Positions 1-11,973 of a stretch of DNA of 64,000 bases are shown here, one piece after another; within the stretch, counting starts at the first letter, position 1; each line of letters starts with the position of its first letter. A program made the translations under genes and the position numbers. The notes under the pieces are model-generated. The model had not been told where the DNA came from and searched no databases. It saw only the letters and a program-made list of their open reading frames with translations. Source of the DNA: Aquanectria penicillioides (taxonomy: Eukaryota; Ascomycota; Sordariomycetes; Hypocreales; Nectriaceae); the NCBI GenBank assembly GCA_003415625.1, contig PYIU01000008.1:2108001-2172000 (forward strand), read 5' to 3'.

Positions 1-1289
1 AATTAATATAATTATTTTATTAAAAATAATTTATTTATTATAAAAGCTATTATAGCTAATATAGCTATTAATGTCTATTAAGCTATAATTAAAATTAAAA
101 CTTTAAAGAATAAAGTTATTTAACTTAAAAAGTAGCTTAAAGCTAATATTAAATTTATTAATATTAAATTCTATAAAATTATTAATAAAATTAAAAAATA
201 AGCTATTAATATCTTTACTTTTAATAATTTAATTATTTATTTTAATACTATTAATAATAGCTAAAATAATAAAATTAAAGAATTAATAGTTTAAATAGTA
301 AAAGTAAAGAAATTTAAATTAATAGCTTTTTTAATAGCTAATAAAGCTAAGCTAATTAAAACTATTATAGCTTAAATTAAATTTAAACTCTCTTAAAGTA
401 AATTAATTAAAGGCAATTAACTATTTTATATACTTACTTTTAGCCTATTAAAATAAGCGCCTTTATTAATACTTTAGGTAGATAATATAGTATATTAATA
501 TATAAATTTATAGCCTATTAATAACTTTCTTTTAGGAAAAAAGTAATTTAATAAAGCTATAGCAGCTAGCTCCTTTAAGCGCTATAAGCCTAATAGTATA
601 ATAAAGGAATTAATAGCTAGGCCATTAAAGTTAGCTTTTAATAAAAAGGGATTTTTTTTTACTATTATTAATATTAATAATTTATTTAATTAATTATATT
701 TTTAATACTTTATATATTAATACTAATAGCTATTAAATTAACTAGATTTTATTAAAATTATATAAAATTAAAAGAAAATAATAAAGAAATTTATAAATTT
801 ATATAAAAATTTAAAAACTTTATTAAAAATTTAAGAACTAATAGCTAAACCCTATAGTTATATAAAATAAATAAAAATAATTAATAAATAAAGTAAATAT
901 AAAGTAAATATTAAGGATTTAACTTTAGTTTTTACTGTTATAAATAGTAATCTTTCTTTTAATTTAAAGGCATTTATTATATATATAGATTATATAATAA
1001 ATAGTACTTTTAAATAGTTAGCCTTTATATCTCTTAAATAAAGGTTAATAATCTATAAATATATTTATACTTTAGGACCTATTATTATAGTAGTCTTAAG
1101 ATATAAGTTAAGTAAAGTTTAATATATAATTAATTATTACTTATAGTTAAGCTATTAATTTTAATATAATTGTAAAGCCTATATATATGCCTTTTAGTAT
1201 AACTATAAGATAAATAGTATAATAGTTTTATTATTAAAACTATTACTTTTAATATTACTTATAATAGAATAAATAAATTATAATATTAA
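1..1289. repeat. RIP-degraded AT-rich repeat, unclassified
   Basis: This stretch is extremely A+T rich and contains no open frame of useful length. Many TAA/TAG triplets and sparse C and G residues match the other RIP-mutated repeats in the window. It does not align by eye with the LINE copy at 23-29 kb, although the DNA immediately to its right does. It may be another element or a diverged LINE body. I cannot assign it further. Confidence 0.6.
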
Positions 1290-2886
1290 TTTAAAATAGT
1301 AATATATATTTTAAAATAGAATTTATATTAATTAAATATAAATAAAAAAGTTAATTTAATAAATAATAGCAATAAAATATAAATACTAAAAGAAAAAAAA
1401 ATATTAAATAAAATATAATATTATTTATTTATAAATCTTAAAGATTAGCTAACTCTTTTAATAAAAAGAAAAGCTATAAAAAAAGAGTTTTTAAAGAAGC
1501 CTTTTTATTATATATAAAGGGTATTTTACTATATTAAAGTATATTTCTTATATTTTATTAATTATTTATAGTATTCTTCTTTTATATAGATTTAATCCTT
1601 TTTTATTATAAAATAAATATAGCTTTAAGCTAAATAATCTTTATAGTATAAAGTATAGTAATAAAGAATTTTTTCTCTTTTAATAAAGCAATTATTATAT
1701 ATTAAGCTATTATATTAGCTATAAATTAAAGTAAAGTAATAATTTTTTATAATATAGCTATATTTATAGTATTAAAAATATTAAATAAGCTTTAATTCTT
1801 TTTTAAAAGGTTTATAGTTATAAAGCTTAATATTAAAAAGCAATTTATTATTATATAGGCTATTAACTTTTTTAATTAATAAAATATAAAAAATTAAATT
1901 TATTTTTATTATAATATTATTTTAGGCCTATATAAACTTTATTTTATTAATTCTTAAAGTATTAATATTATTAATAGTTTTAATAAATTTATTTATATTA
2001 TTAAAAATAGATTTAATTTAAATTCCTTTTATTAAAATAATAAAGATTAAAAGAATAAAAAAGGTATTATTTCTAAATGCAATATTTATTTATTCTTTTT
2101 TATAAAAGGCTTTAGCTTACTTTAAGGTAAAAAAGGTAAAAACTATATTTTTATTAAGAAAATAATACATTATAATTATATAGAAGTTACTATAGGCTTA
2201 ATTTACTATTTATATAATCTTTATTAAAGTATAGTTTTTAATATCCTTAAGGGCATTTTTAGTATAGATTATAACTTTATGCTTAATATAGCTATATATT
2301 ATATATTTATTAATTTTAATATTTATAAAGCTAAAGCTATATAAAAGAATTAATATATAAAATTATTTTATTAGCTAAAAAGAAAAAAAGCTTAAATTAA
2401 TTAAAATAGCTATTATTACTATAATAATAATAAATATTATAGTAATAGTAATCTTATTAATAAATCTTTCTTTAAAGATTATATAAGCCTTAAAGAAAGA
2501 ATAAAAGTATACTTTATATATATTAATATAGATTTAAAATACCTTTTAAATAGCTTTAAAAAAGTAAAATAAAATAATTTTAATAATAGCTTTATAAGCT
2601 TTTTTATTTTTATTAATTATAAAGCTTTTATTAGCTTTTATTACTTTATTTATTTTAAATATATTATTAAATTAGCTAATAGTAAAAAGAAAGTTATATT
2701 AGCTATTTTCTATATTATATTTTCTTAAATTAATTACTATTAAAAGGCTTATAGTATTAATATTATACTTTTAATATACTATTATATTTAAAAATAACTT
2801 AATATAAAGAATTAATTAATTATAATTTTAAATATTTTAAAAGTAATTTAAAATAGCTATAAGTAATTATAAATTTAAAAGTAAAA
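1290..2886 (-). mobile_element. LINE (Tad1-like) 5' portion, degraded
   Basis: This segment matches, in the same order and orientation, the right-hand end of the reverse LINE copy (about 28,115-29,706), so it is the 5' region of the same element on the minus strand, covering the gag-like ORF1. Its right edge coincides with the 5' end seen in the full copies (the conserved end near AGTCTAAGGG, worn here to A/T). The similarity stops near 1,290, so the copy is chimeric, truncated or joined to a different element. Every frame carries many stops. Confidence 0.65.
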
Positions 2887-2899
2887 AAATAATAATTTA

Positions 2900-3290
2900 T
2901 ATATAATAATAAATATTAAATAAATAATATTATTAAAAAATATTAAATATAAAAATAAAATTAAAATATAAATTAAAAATAAAAAGCTATAAATAAAATA
3001 TAAAATTAATAAATAAATAATAAATAAAAAATATAATAAATTTACTTTTAGTAAATTTAAAAAAGTATATTAAATTTAAAGTATTATATATATAAAGAAA
3101 TATTAATATATATTTTAAATTATAAAAATAAAGCTTAAAATAATTAAATAAAAGTTATATAAATATAATATAGCTCTATTAAGTCTAGTGTAGTCTAATC
3201 TCTCTTTTAGAGCCTAAGCAATGAAGCAAGGCTAAGAGGGAGAACAAGGACAATACACAGAATTACACAACTGGTTTGGTTCAACACCTT
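2900..3290 (+). repeat. LTR-like repeat remnant (copy 1 of 3)
   Basis: The same sequence recurs at 47,095-47,475 and, for its right half, at 34,085-34,280, where it precedes a Copia body. The shared right part contains CTCTATTAGG-like and CTCTCTTTTAGAGCCTAAGC-like blocks and ends in a GGTTTGGTTCAACA-type sequence. Position before the Copia body suggests that this is a 5' LTR plus adjoining primer-binding region, left here as a solo or truncated LTR. The rightmost 120 bases keep far more C and G than the left part, so the mutation gradient ends inside the repeat. Assignment as an LTR is inference. Confidence 0.5.
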
Positions 3291-3301
3291 AGAACCTACC
3301 T

Positions 3302-3325
3302 GCCCGCGTAGGTACCTACGCGGGC
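3302..3325. repeat. 24-bp perfect GC-rich palindrome
   Basis: The sequence reads identically on both strands, centred on a GGTACC (KpnI-type) core flanked by CCCGCGTA and TACGCGGG. It lies just inside the GC-normal side of the AT-rich boundary. A second, looser inverted repeat follows (CACATAGT at 3,340-3,347 with ACTATGTG at 3,374-3,381). Function unknown; it could be part of a transposon end or an extrudable hairpin. Confidence 0.8.
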
Positions 3326-3474
3326 GGGGGTGGGTTAAGCACATAGTTGCTAGCAGAATTACACCTCCGCCTCACTATGTGTAATTTTAATCATTCGCGG
3401 ACTATTAAATCTAAATATTCTATCTAAAAAAAATCATTTTCTAGCTGCTAGGCTCTTTTAGCAGCTATAGACTT

Positions 3475-3735
3475 TTGGCGGCTATGGGATTTGAGCTGGT
3501 CTTTTGGCGGCTATTGGATTTTGGCTGGGCTATTGGCTTTTGGCTGGGCTGTTGGCTTTGGCTGGGCTGTGGCTATGGGCTGTGGCTACGGGCTGTGGCT
3601 ACGGGCTACGGCTACAGGCTACGGCTACAGGCTACGGCTATAGGCTACGGCTACAGGCTACGGCTACAGGCTACGGCTACAGGCTACGGCTACAGGCTAC
3701 GGCTACAGCTATAGGCTACAGGCTACAGCAAAAGT
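3475..3735 (+). repeat. GC-rich minisatellite, 13-bp unit
   Basis: From about 3,590 the sequence is a tandem array of the 13-mer GGCTACGGCTACA with a few variants (GGCTATA). The 110 bases before it are an irregular array of TTTTGGCGGCTAT and GGCTGGGCT words. Because 13 is not a multiple of three, translation gives a low-complexity GYGYRLRLQATA peptide in all three frames. I therefore treat the open frames here as fortuitous, not as a gene. Confidence 0.85.
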
Positions 3736-3894
3736 CATTGGCAATAAGAATCGAACGCGCAAGCAAAATAATATATTGATCTATTTGACCACTGCGGCAG
3801 CTATAGATTTATTGATATAAAGCTGGTTATTTTCCTTATGTAGGTAAGTTAGAAAGAGGGTATTTCAAGTTAGCAGTTACAGCTATATTATAAG

Positions 3895-3945
3895 GTGGCA
3901 GGTGCAGGCGGGCAGGCAGGCGGGCAGGCAGGCGGGCGGGCTGTA
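3895..3945 (+). repeat. Short GGCAGGCGGGCA tandem repeat
   Basis: Four to five imperfect copies of a GGCAGGCGGGCA word form a purine/G-rich tract in the transition region. No coding or regulatory role is visible. Confidence 0.7.
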
Positions 3946-5054
3946 CACAACTACGACTACTGTACTCCGCAGGCAGGATTTTGAGTAGGGAAAGGCTTTT
4001 GGGCAGCTAACGCTGTGCACAGCAAGGCGGGATTTTGGGCAGATAACCCATTGCCAGCTATGTGCAAATTTACCTATGCCTTTTATTTACCCTGACCCTG
4101 TGCAATTGATCAACTCTGCCTAGAACCATGTCCTAAACACCCCCCGGCCCTCGTAGGTAGGTACCCACCTCTTAGGTACCAACATGCCTTCTCCCTAACA
4201 CACCTACCAGGTAGTCTAATATTCACCCGCACAACGAATCCGCCCATGTTGCGTCCAAACTGAAGTACGGATGTCCGATCAATGCGTATGCCTCCAACCA
4301 GAAGATTCATGCCGATTCTAAGGGCATATTCTCAAATCTTTTGGTGTAGCCCTTATTATTCTATTCCCTTTTGATTCCTAATTTCATTGACGAAATTGGT
4401 GGCTACTTGACCTTCCACTAAATAACAGGTCACTAACCCCACCGAACAGAACGTGAAAACTCGCCTGCGTCTCTCACAAGCACTAATCACCTCTCCTCAT
4501 CAACCTCAGTCTATCAAATTCAGAATCCCACCAACGAGCTGCCTTGGCATTTTGTTTTGCTGGAGCGCTTGTCGCGCAAAGGCATTTAGCTAAGCCTTGG
4601 ATTTCATTGCTTTGAGCTCATACCCCTTGGGCCTGAGGTGTCACGTCAAATCTAGACGCAGAGCACACGAGTTTGTCACACATGCCGCCTGGCTTGCTTC
4701 TTTACGACGTTCCCAGATAATTTACATCGCCTCACTATAAGAGCCATTCCAGGGTCATTAAATTCCCGAAGCAGGGGGTTGAGGCTGTCACTCTTCTGAA
4801 AACTGGTCATATCCCTCAAGAAAGGATCAGGGCAAGGCCGAAAAAAAATATCAACGCGGCATCCACAGGATAAATAGGTCAGCAATATGAGTTCCTTATT
4901 TCATCTCCTTACTTATAGTTTCTAGGCTCTTCTTGAGTACCTAATACATGGCTCAACGGGCCTTATCGCTTGTACCTTGCCTATCGTCGCCTCTGTTCAA
5001 AGCCAGCCACTCTAATCATTCGAAGTGCCTCGTCAAGTGTACGCAGACGTCACA
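3946..5054. other. Intergenic region upstream of the importin gene
   Basis: About 1.1 kb of normal base composition. Short open frames exist on both strands, but none has recognisable protein character, splice context or length. AGGTACC words recur near 3,310, 4,155 and 4,175. The last few hundred bases should hold the promoter and 5' leader of the downstream karyopherin gene. I see no tRNA or other RNA gene. Confidence 0.6.
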
Positions 5055-8000
5055 ATGGATAAAAATCCAGTTCCCACAACTATTCCGGAAATTGAAACGG
5101 TTCGTTGAATACCTAAATGTCTTGCTGGGAAAGTTATTAAATTTTCTCGGGTCACGTCAATAATGTCAAGCTGACTTGAACGAAGCTCATTCTTTCCTTA
5201 TATGAGCCAAACACACCAGAAGTGATCTCTCGGACACAGTCAAGTCTTTCCCAACTGCAAAGCTCTCCCCAAGCTTGGGGAATGGCTCGTGATCTACTAA
5301 GCCGCTCGGACGATAAAGTCAAATTCTTTGGTGCGCTTACCATCATCATCAAGCTTAACAACGAAAGGTACGCCTTCTCTCCTATATATTCACGTGTAGT
5401 CTTCCGCTGCTTTCAATATCTAATATTTGATTATTTCCAGCTCCTCTCTTTCGAGTGATGATGCAAATGAACTCCTCCAAGGACTAATCGGCTGGTACCT
5501 AGAGGCAATACGTCGAGGCAACAGTCAACTCGTTCTCAGGAAACTCTCCTCCGCCTTATCCACCTTTTTTCTTCATTTCCACACGCTTTGGCGTCAGTTC
5601 ATCCGTCATCTATCTCTCTGTCTAGCGTCTGGCCAGCCCTGTAGCACTGCCAGTCTAGATGAGGCCCCAGACTCGACAATCATCATTGAGCGTCTCAACC
5701 CGGTCCAGGTTCAAGCAACTCTCTGGGTTTTGAGTAATATCTTGGAGGACGTTTCCAAATTTGACCTTAATTCTGCTAACAAGTGGGTGGTGCCGCATGA
5801 ACCGAAATTCTATTGACTAGACTGTTAACACCGTACTTGATAGTTTGGGCCTCTATGATGCTATCCTTCAGAATATGTCTGACGCCATTAATCTTATCAC
5901 TCGCGGCATGACACCTCAATCCACCTCAGATCCTACCCATGCAGACTCTATTAAGTGCCTACAGGTGAGGTTGCATCATTATCTAGCAATTCTTATTGTT
6001 CCTCTTATTGACATAGTTCCTAGTCCTGGGTTTGGTTTGCACAGCGGGCCTCCTCCCGAGATGCTCGGCTTGTTCAACCCTTAGGCCCACTTGTCACTAC
6101 CGTCATTCAGTCATTAACTGTGGACAATCTCTACGATGCCTCCGTCGAGCTCATGGTTGATTTGCTATCCAACTGTTCAATATTTCTTACCGGCGCCCAT
6201 GTCCAACTCTTTGGGGAGCTTTTTGACAGCCCTTGGTTTCAGAACCGATATCAAAGGTTGATCCAGGGCGACTTCGACTTTGACTCCACTCGTCTTGGAC
6301 AACTCCTTTTGGCATTTGGAGATGCCAGGGTTGAAAAGCTAATGAAAACCAGCGACGAGCGCAGCCACAACATCTTGTCAAATCTCTGCAGCCTTCTCTC
6401 AGCTGAGGGCTATCCTGTAGCCGAAGACAAGATCTTCGTTCCGGCCTTGGAGTTTTGGTCCACATTCGCCGAGACCATGACTGACGCCATGTATTCAGAT
6501 GAGAATTCGTCGAGCACTTGGGTCCCTCAGGCCCTATCATTCGTACTTCGTGCGGTATCTAATGCATGGCCAAAAATCATTTTTCCGCCACCAGATGAGT
6601 TCGCTTGCTGGGACTCCAACGAACGGGTCGGATTTCATGATGCCAGAAAAGATGTTATTGACTTTCTTCAGTCTGTTTATTCTCTGGCGGGCCCCCAACT
6701 TATTGTCACTTTTGCGGACCTGACTCTCAAAGCCTTGTCTGGCTCCTCGTGGCTGCAACTCGAAGCAGCTGCATTCTGTCTCGGTGGTATGGCGGACTGT
6801 GTTGGAGAAGATTCTCGATTGGATGAATCCCTGGCGTCAGTCTTTACGTCTCCCTTGTTCTCTGTGCTTCGTTCCAGCGAGCAAGTTGTTCCTCCGCGCG
6901 TGCGACAGACTTGCGTCGCACTCATCGAGCATTACACGGAATATTTTGAACGCAATCTCACCCACCTCCCACATGCGCTCAACCTGCTCTTTGTCGTTGT
7001 AGGCGATCATCCTCTAACAGCAGCCGCTTCAAAGTCTATTTTCAGGCTGTGTTCCTCTTGCAGAAGCCATTTACATTCCGATGTTGACGCTTTCTTGGAT
7101 GAGTATCAGAGGCTCGTAAGTGAGGAGCGGCTAGACTGTGGCGCCAGTGAAAAAGTCTTAGGTGGCATTGCCTCGGTAATCCAGGCTATGCCGGACCAAA
7201 GACAGCGATACGCAGCATGTTCTCGACTTTTTACTTTCATCCAGGCCGATATACAACAAGCTCTGCAATTGTTGCAATCTCCCCAAAGTACTTCTATTCG
7301 ATGCTTTCACGGGTTCGGATGTTCATATGCTGCTCCTGACGAGCACCCTTCGTTGCATACCGCTCTCAAAGCTCTCAGATGTCTATCAAGCGCGGGTAAA
7401 GGCCTTCAGGCGCCGACTGAGGCATCGGTTGACTTGGAGGGTGAGCAAACAGACCCAAGCAGTGTCGATCCACAATTAGCCCAACTACAAGGAACCATCG
7501 TCTCTGTCATTGTACAATTACAGAGGTCGTTCGACACGAATGGCGAAATCGTTGAGATCATTTGCAGCGTGCTACGGAGTGGTTTCTCCGAAGTTGATCC
7601 TGGTCCCTTCGTGTTACCCCCTCAAGGAGTTTCTCAATATCTCACAAGCCAGACGCTAAGGACGCCCAGAGTAGGCCTCTTGATAAGCACAGCCTGTTCT
7701 TTCGTTAGCTCGCTGGAGCATGGCGGTCTTCGAAGGCAACACGAAATACTCACAAATTTGCTCCTCTGGGTCGTCAGCCTTCTCAAACAGCTTCCTAGTA
7801 AGTTGCAATCCACAAAGATATCTTGGTGCTGATTTTATGAATGCGGTTGACACTTATGGTACGATAGGCCCAGAGGCAGATCCAGAAGTTGCTCAGAATG
7901 GAATAGAGTTTGTCAGTAGGCTAATGGCCAAATCCCCTGTTATTCTACTCCAACTAGAGCCTCGAGACGCGGCCGAGTTCTTTTTCCTTTTTACTCTCCA

Positions 8001-8538
8001 AGTGCTGGATGGCAAAGAACCCTTGCCAAAAGCTAGTGCTGCTGAATTCTGGGTAAATATCATTCTCTCTAGTTCTCTGCTTTTATTCGTCGTTGACAAA
8101 GTCAAGGCTGTATTTGTGAATGTGAAGTGCGACACGCATCAGTTAAATGACACAGTCACCCAAGCTATGAACATGTTAGGTCCGCTACTCGCACAAAGCC
8201 TCACGAGGAATATTGGTGGGAACGCTTCTCGGAGTGAGTTGGACAAGCTCACTGAACCTCTCAAGAAACTGGTCATACGATATCCAATGGCTAAAAGCTG
8301 GCTAGAAGCTAGCCTGGTACACCCATCATTCCCTAGCATCAAGATTACCGCAGAGGAAAAGTCGCTTTTCGTCAAGAAAGTCATCAGGTACGTGGGGGAT
8401 TTATATCTACTCGGTCACATCCTTTCACCAACATAGACTCACATGGTTCATAGTCTCCGAGGCGCAAGATCAACGAATCAGGTCGTTCGAGAGTTCTGGC
8501 TATCAGCCAGGGGCTCTAATTTTGCCTACGCATCGTAA
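5055..8538 (+). CDS. Importin-13/Kap122-like karyopherin (7 exons, 1,022 aa)
   Basis: A nuclear transport receptor of the importin-beta superfamily, expected to bind Ran-GTP and shuttle cargo through nuclear pores. My exon model is 5055-5099, 5186-5367, 5441-5782, 5844-5964, 6024-7797, 7868-8387 and 8454-8538. These sum to 3,069 nt, an exact reading frame. The N-terminal stretch with SPQAWGMARDLLSR and FFGALTIIIKL is typical of the importin-13/Pdr6 branch, where SPQAW and FGA mark the first HEAT repeats. The rest is a long helical solenoid, and the C-terminus (LRGARSTNQVVREFWL) resembles fungal orthologues. The length fits the family (about 950-1,050 aa). The first intron has a weak GTTCGT donor, so exon 1 is the least certain part. 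The gene converges on the tRNA synthetase gene, leaving only about 225 bases between stops. Mtr10/transportin-3 is the alternative family but fits the N-terminus less well. Confidence 0.85.
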
Positions 8539-8763
8539 ATCTAAACCACGCACTTCCCCAATAACATATGTTCCAGTGGGTTGTGCCGTTGGTTGGGCTG
8601 TAGGGCTCTGATCAGACTTCTGCTCATTTTAAGCAACAATTACTTTTGTTGTTACAGCGGTATATGGTGGTAGTAGATAAGGTAAATTCAGGAGGAGCGC
8701 AATGGTATAGAGCAAGCCTACCCAAACAAGGCTAAAGAGCAAACGTTTCTGTGAACCTTTGTT

Positions 8764-10064
8764 TTAGAAGCCTATAGCTCCCCTTACCAGTTCCATGGTT
8801 TCTTCGGCATTCTCCTTTGCTCTTCGGGCGCCTTCTGCCTCGATCCTATCAAGATGCGACTCGCCTGCATCTAGCAGCTCAAGATAACGATCGCGAATTC
8901 CGTCCAAGCCAGAAATGGTGGCATCAGCGACCATTTCCTTTAGTTGTCGTGGGTGCATATCCATGTATTCCTTGGCCAACTGCTCGGGGTTCCTTCCTTG
9001 GGTGTCAAAAATAGAGAAAATGTCCAAAAGATTCGAGATCCCCGGTCTGTTGGCTACGTCATATGTAACTCCAGGGGTCGAGTCGGTCAACGCGGAGCTT
9101 ATCTTTTTTCTAATTTGTTGTGGAGAATCCGTAATTAGGATGCGCGAGCGCTCTGACTGGTGTGACTTCGACATTTTGCACGTAGGCTCTGTTAAGGACA
9201 TGATGCGGCGGACAGGAGCTATTTGTCTCAGTATGTACTCAACAGAAATCGGGGGTAGCAGACATACGAACGAGGATATCAGGATAAACCAGATGAGGCC
9301 CATATGCATGGTTGAAGTTCGTCGCACACTCGCGAGCAAACTCGATATGTTGTTGTTGGTCATGACCCACGGGGACATGAGTTGCTCTGAATTCATTTAG
9401 TCAAAAGGCTGGAGATGTGCAGGTGGCGGGAGAAGTACCTGTGGACCAGGATGTCAGCGGCTTGAAGGACGGGATAGGAAAACAGTCCCAGCTTCAGGCG
9501 TGAGTTGACGGTTCGGTCCTCAAAGGACAGCCCCTCAGCGACATTCAATTTGGTCTATATAATCAAGTCAGCTGGTATTCACCTAGGCAATGCTGGCACA
9601 ACAACGATGAACATGGTGTTGTACACAAGTTACGCGCCTTCCATTGGGTCATTCTGGAAAGATAGCCAACAGATGCTGTGCAACTAAGAATCCACATGAG
9701 CTCTGAGTGTGCTGGTACCTGAGGCATCTGGTCAGTCAACAGGATCGGAATGCAGCATGAACGAGTCGCCAACAGATGATTGATAGAAGAGTGTTGCTCT
9801 ATCCGGGTCGATTCCGATAGCCAACAGCGCCGCCAAAGCTTCACGTTTCCTCGTGCGCAAGGTTTCTGGAGGCTGGGGCATTGTGATGGCGTGCAAATCG
9901 ACAATCGAATAGATTAGTTTTGTGTCCGGCTCATCATGCTGTAGCTGCACCCACTGGCGCAATGCACCAATGTAATTGCCCAGATGAGGAACTCCCGTAG
10001 GCTGAATACCCGAGAATATGACCCGCGGTCTTAAAGACTTAGCCCTCCCTGTCAGTTTTTGCAT
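8764..10064 (-). CDS. MSW1: Tryptophanyl-tRNA synthetase, mitochondrial (5 exons)
   Basis: A class I aminoacyl-tRNA synthetase that charges tRNA-Trp with tryptophan, probably in mitochondria. Exons on the minus strand are 10064-9774, 9718-9638, 9554-9439, 9386-9268 and 9218-8764, summing to 1,062 nt (353 aa). The HIGH-type signature [14 protein letters not shown] lies at about residues 22-35 and KMSKS at about 217-221. [17 protein letters not shown] is the family's central motif. The compact length and fold are those of bacterial/mitochondrial TrpRS, not the cytosolic enzyme. The intron between exons 2 and 3 begins GCGCGT, not GT; only this boundary joins QWK to TKLNVAEG in frame, so a GC-AG intron is predicted. 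The ATG at 10064 leaves a very short presequence; an upstream exon adding a targeting peptide is possible, because the frame stays open to about 10,151. Confidence 0.88.
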
Positions 10065-10667
10065 GTTTGACTCGTCAATCGATGAGCGATTGGTTGTAGT
10101 GTTCCTAGTCTGATGATACCTGCAGGAGCTAGAAACTGGTGATGACACCACAAATCATCTCCTATGCATTTAACGGGTATGTAGATGTGAGGCATATAAT
10201 TACACTCTCCTTCCCTGAACACGTCGTACACAACTTTTCAGTTCTACAATTAGGGAGTGCCAATAATAGACCAATGCCAAGATTGTCATTAAGGAACATT
10301 ATCCTTTTCAAAGTTCAACTCTCAGGTGTGGCTAGATACATTTTGTATAACCTTCAAGAGCACAAACTGATCGATTTTGAACGGTGATTTGTTCATGATG
10401 CCCTTGGTCCTGAGCGCCTCGTTGAATGCTATTCAATCCACTCGTCATGCTTCCTGCTCCCAATCCTTTTCAGGATCTCAATATCTTTACTTATTCCTTC
10501 GGGATGGTTTTACAAAAGTCAAGACCTCTCTAACAACCTATTATATACACAATGATATATTTCAATGCCTCCTATCTGTTGGCAGTGTTCGCGCTCATTC
10601 CTAGACAAGATCTAGACCCCCCTGTTAACGGCTTGCCTCCAGTGGTCTACACCTCTCCAGATCGTGT
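10065..10667. other. Intergenic region between MSW1 and uS10m genes
   Basis: About 600 bases of ordinary composition. It must contain the 3' end of the uS10m transcript and the promoter or an extra 5' exon of the synthetase gene, both on the minus strand. The short open frames on the plus strand have no recognisable features. Nothing else is supported. Confidence 0.5.
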
Positions 10668-11539
10668 CTATATTTCGATCGTGGGTGGGACCTTCAAGCC
10701 GGCAGCGTCGCGGAATCGCCGGGAGTTGAGCAGTTCTTCAACCTTTTCGGCAGTGCCAATTATCTTGGTTTGTCCAAGGTGTGCCCATTTCGAATTGATC
10801 TGACCCTGTTCATCCTCTGGAAGAGCATCCATCTCCTTGCCAACACCAAGCGTGCTAAACTCCCAAAAGTTGGCCTTCATACCAACACCATAATACTGGT
10901 GCTTGCGCAAATAGGCAAGCCACAACTGCACCGTTTCTGGGTCTCCGTCTCGGATCTGAATCAGTCGCCTCAAAGTTTTCCGCTCAAAATTTTCCTGCGC
11001 CTTCTTGAAAATAAAGTGACTCTTAGGGACCGTCCATCTTTCGGTGATGCGTGGTAAAGGTATGGGGCCATATGCAGGCAACCCGAGGTAGTAGGCAGCT
11101 CGTAGAGCGAAATCGGAAAAGAACTCTAGGGGTTGAGTGCTATAGGAGCGGAGTTGTAGGTCGCATGATGGGATGCCATACTCTGCCTCTCGCCTCAAAG
11201 GCTTCAAATGCAAGGCCTCAAGGGATCGAGGGTGACGGGTTGGCTTTGTGTCTTCGGTTTTGGGGCTAGTTCCTTCAATTCTGGTTAATTGTCTGTCACC
11301 ACGAGATGCCCTAATATGGTCAGCCTGAATCAGAGAGAGGGAAAATGCTGGTTTTGCAAAGAAAAAAACCAAGAGCTTCATGAAGCGAATGGAACGTACA
11401 GAGAGCTCAGACCCCGACGGGCAAGCCATTGAGCCTCAACCTGCTGTTGAAATTAGCACCAAAGGGTTTCATTGGCATAGAACACAATTTTCTTTACCGG
11501 AAGGCGTACTAGGGATCGATAACCGTGGCGCAGCATCAT
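10668..11539 (-). CDS. RSM10: Mitochondrial small-subunit ribosomal protein uS10m (3 exons)
   Basis: A component of the mitoribosome 37S small subunit. Exons are 11539-11498, 11443-11400 and 11310-10668 (729 nt, 242 aa). The core from about residue 80, with LQLRSYS, EFFSDFALRAAYYLGLP and GPIPLPRITERWTVPKSHF followed by KKAQENFERKTLRRLIQI, is the S10 family signature with the mitochondrial loop. The start was chosen at tandem ATGs because exons 1 and 2 then encode an arginine-rich presequence (MMLRHGYRSLVRLP, then WLARRGLSSL) typical of a matrix-targeting signal. The introns show GTAAAG with GCTAAT before AACAG, and GTACGT with CTGAC before TTAG. The first acceptor could be three bases further on. 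An alternative ATG at 11,429 gives a poorer N-terminus. Confidence 0.87.
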
Positions 11540-11973
11540 GCCCGTGCCTTTGAAGTTGGCGATGATGAGATTCGAAGCGAAATCACTCGGCAGTATTTTC
11601 GGGACAGAAAACGTGATTGATATGCACAGACCACTTGCAAAAATGGGCCCCAATGTGGCAGTCCATCTTGGTATGAAATTCTACACCTGTCACATGAAAG
11701 CTCGCTTTTGAGCGAATGCTCCGCGCCACAAGTCAACTTCTCGACTTCAAGGACTCAAGATTGTTTTATGAAGACAATCTAGCGTCTGATTCTTATTATG
11801 AGAAAAAAATTGCAGTGCTTCCTTATTAAGTTTTACCTCAAACCATAATGGCTACCCATCGTTCTCGGCTAGGCGAGACCTTTTGACTCCCAAATCATGG
11901 GCCGCAAATCAAATGAAATATTGCGACAGACGCACACAACAAGCACTAGACTGGAAGATAGTGGCAAGGGCAA
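11540..11973. other. Intergenic region between RSM10 and FCF2
   Basis: About 430 bases separate the uS10m start from the FCF2 stop, both on the minus strand. This must hold the uS10m promoter and the FCF2 3' untranslated region. Short open frames here show no protein features. Confidence 0.5.

Noticed and set aside
3475..3779. Two overlapping open frames encoding GYGYRLRLQATA-type repeat peptides
   Set aside because: They are translations of a 13-bp minisatellite that is open in several frames; there is no start context, splice signal or family similarity.
4676..4885. Short minus-strand open frame in the region before the importin gene
   Set aside because: No recognisable motif, short, and no supporting promoter or intron structure.
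11400..11429. ATG at 11,429 as the start of uS10m
   Set aside because: It gives an N-terminus reading through an apparent intron (FFFAKPAFSLSLIQ) instead of a basic presequence. The tandem ATGs at 11,539 with two spliced short exons fit better.
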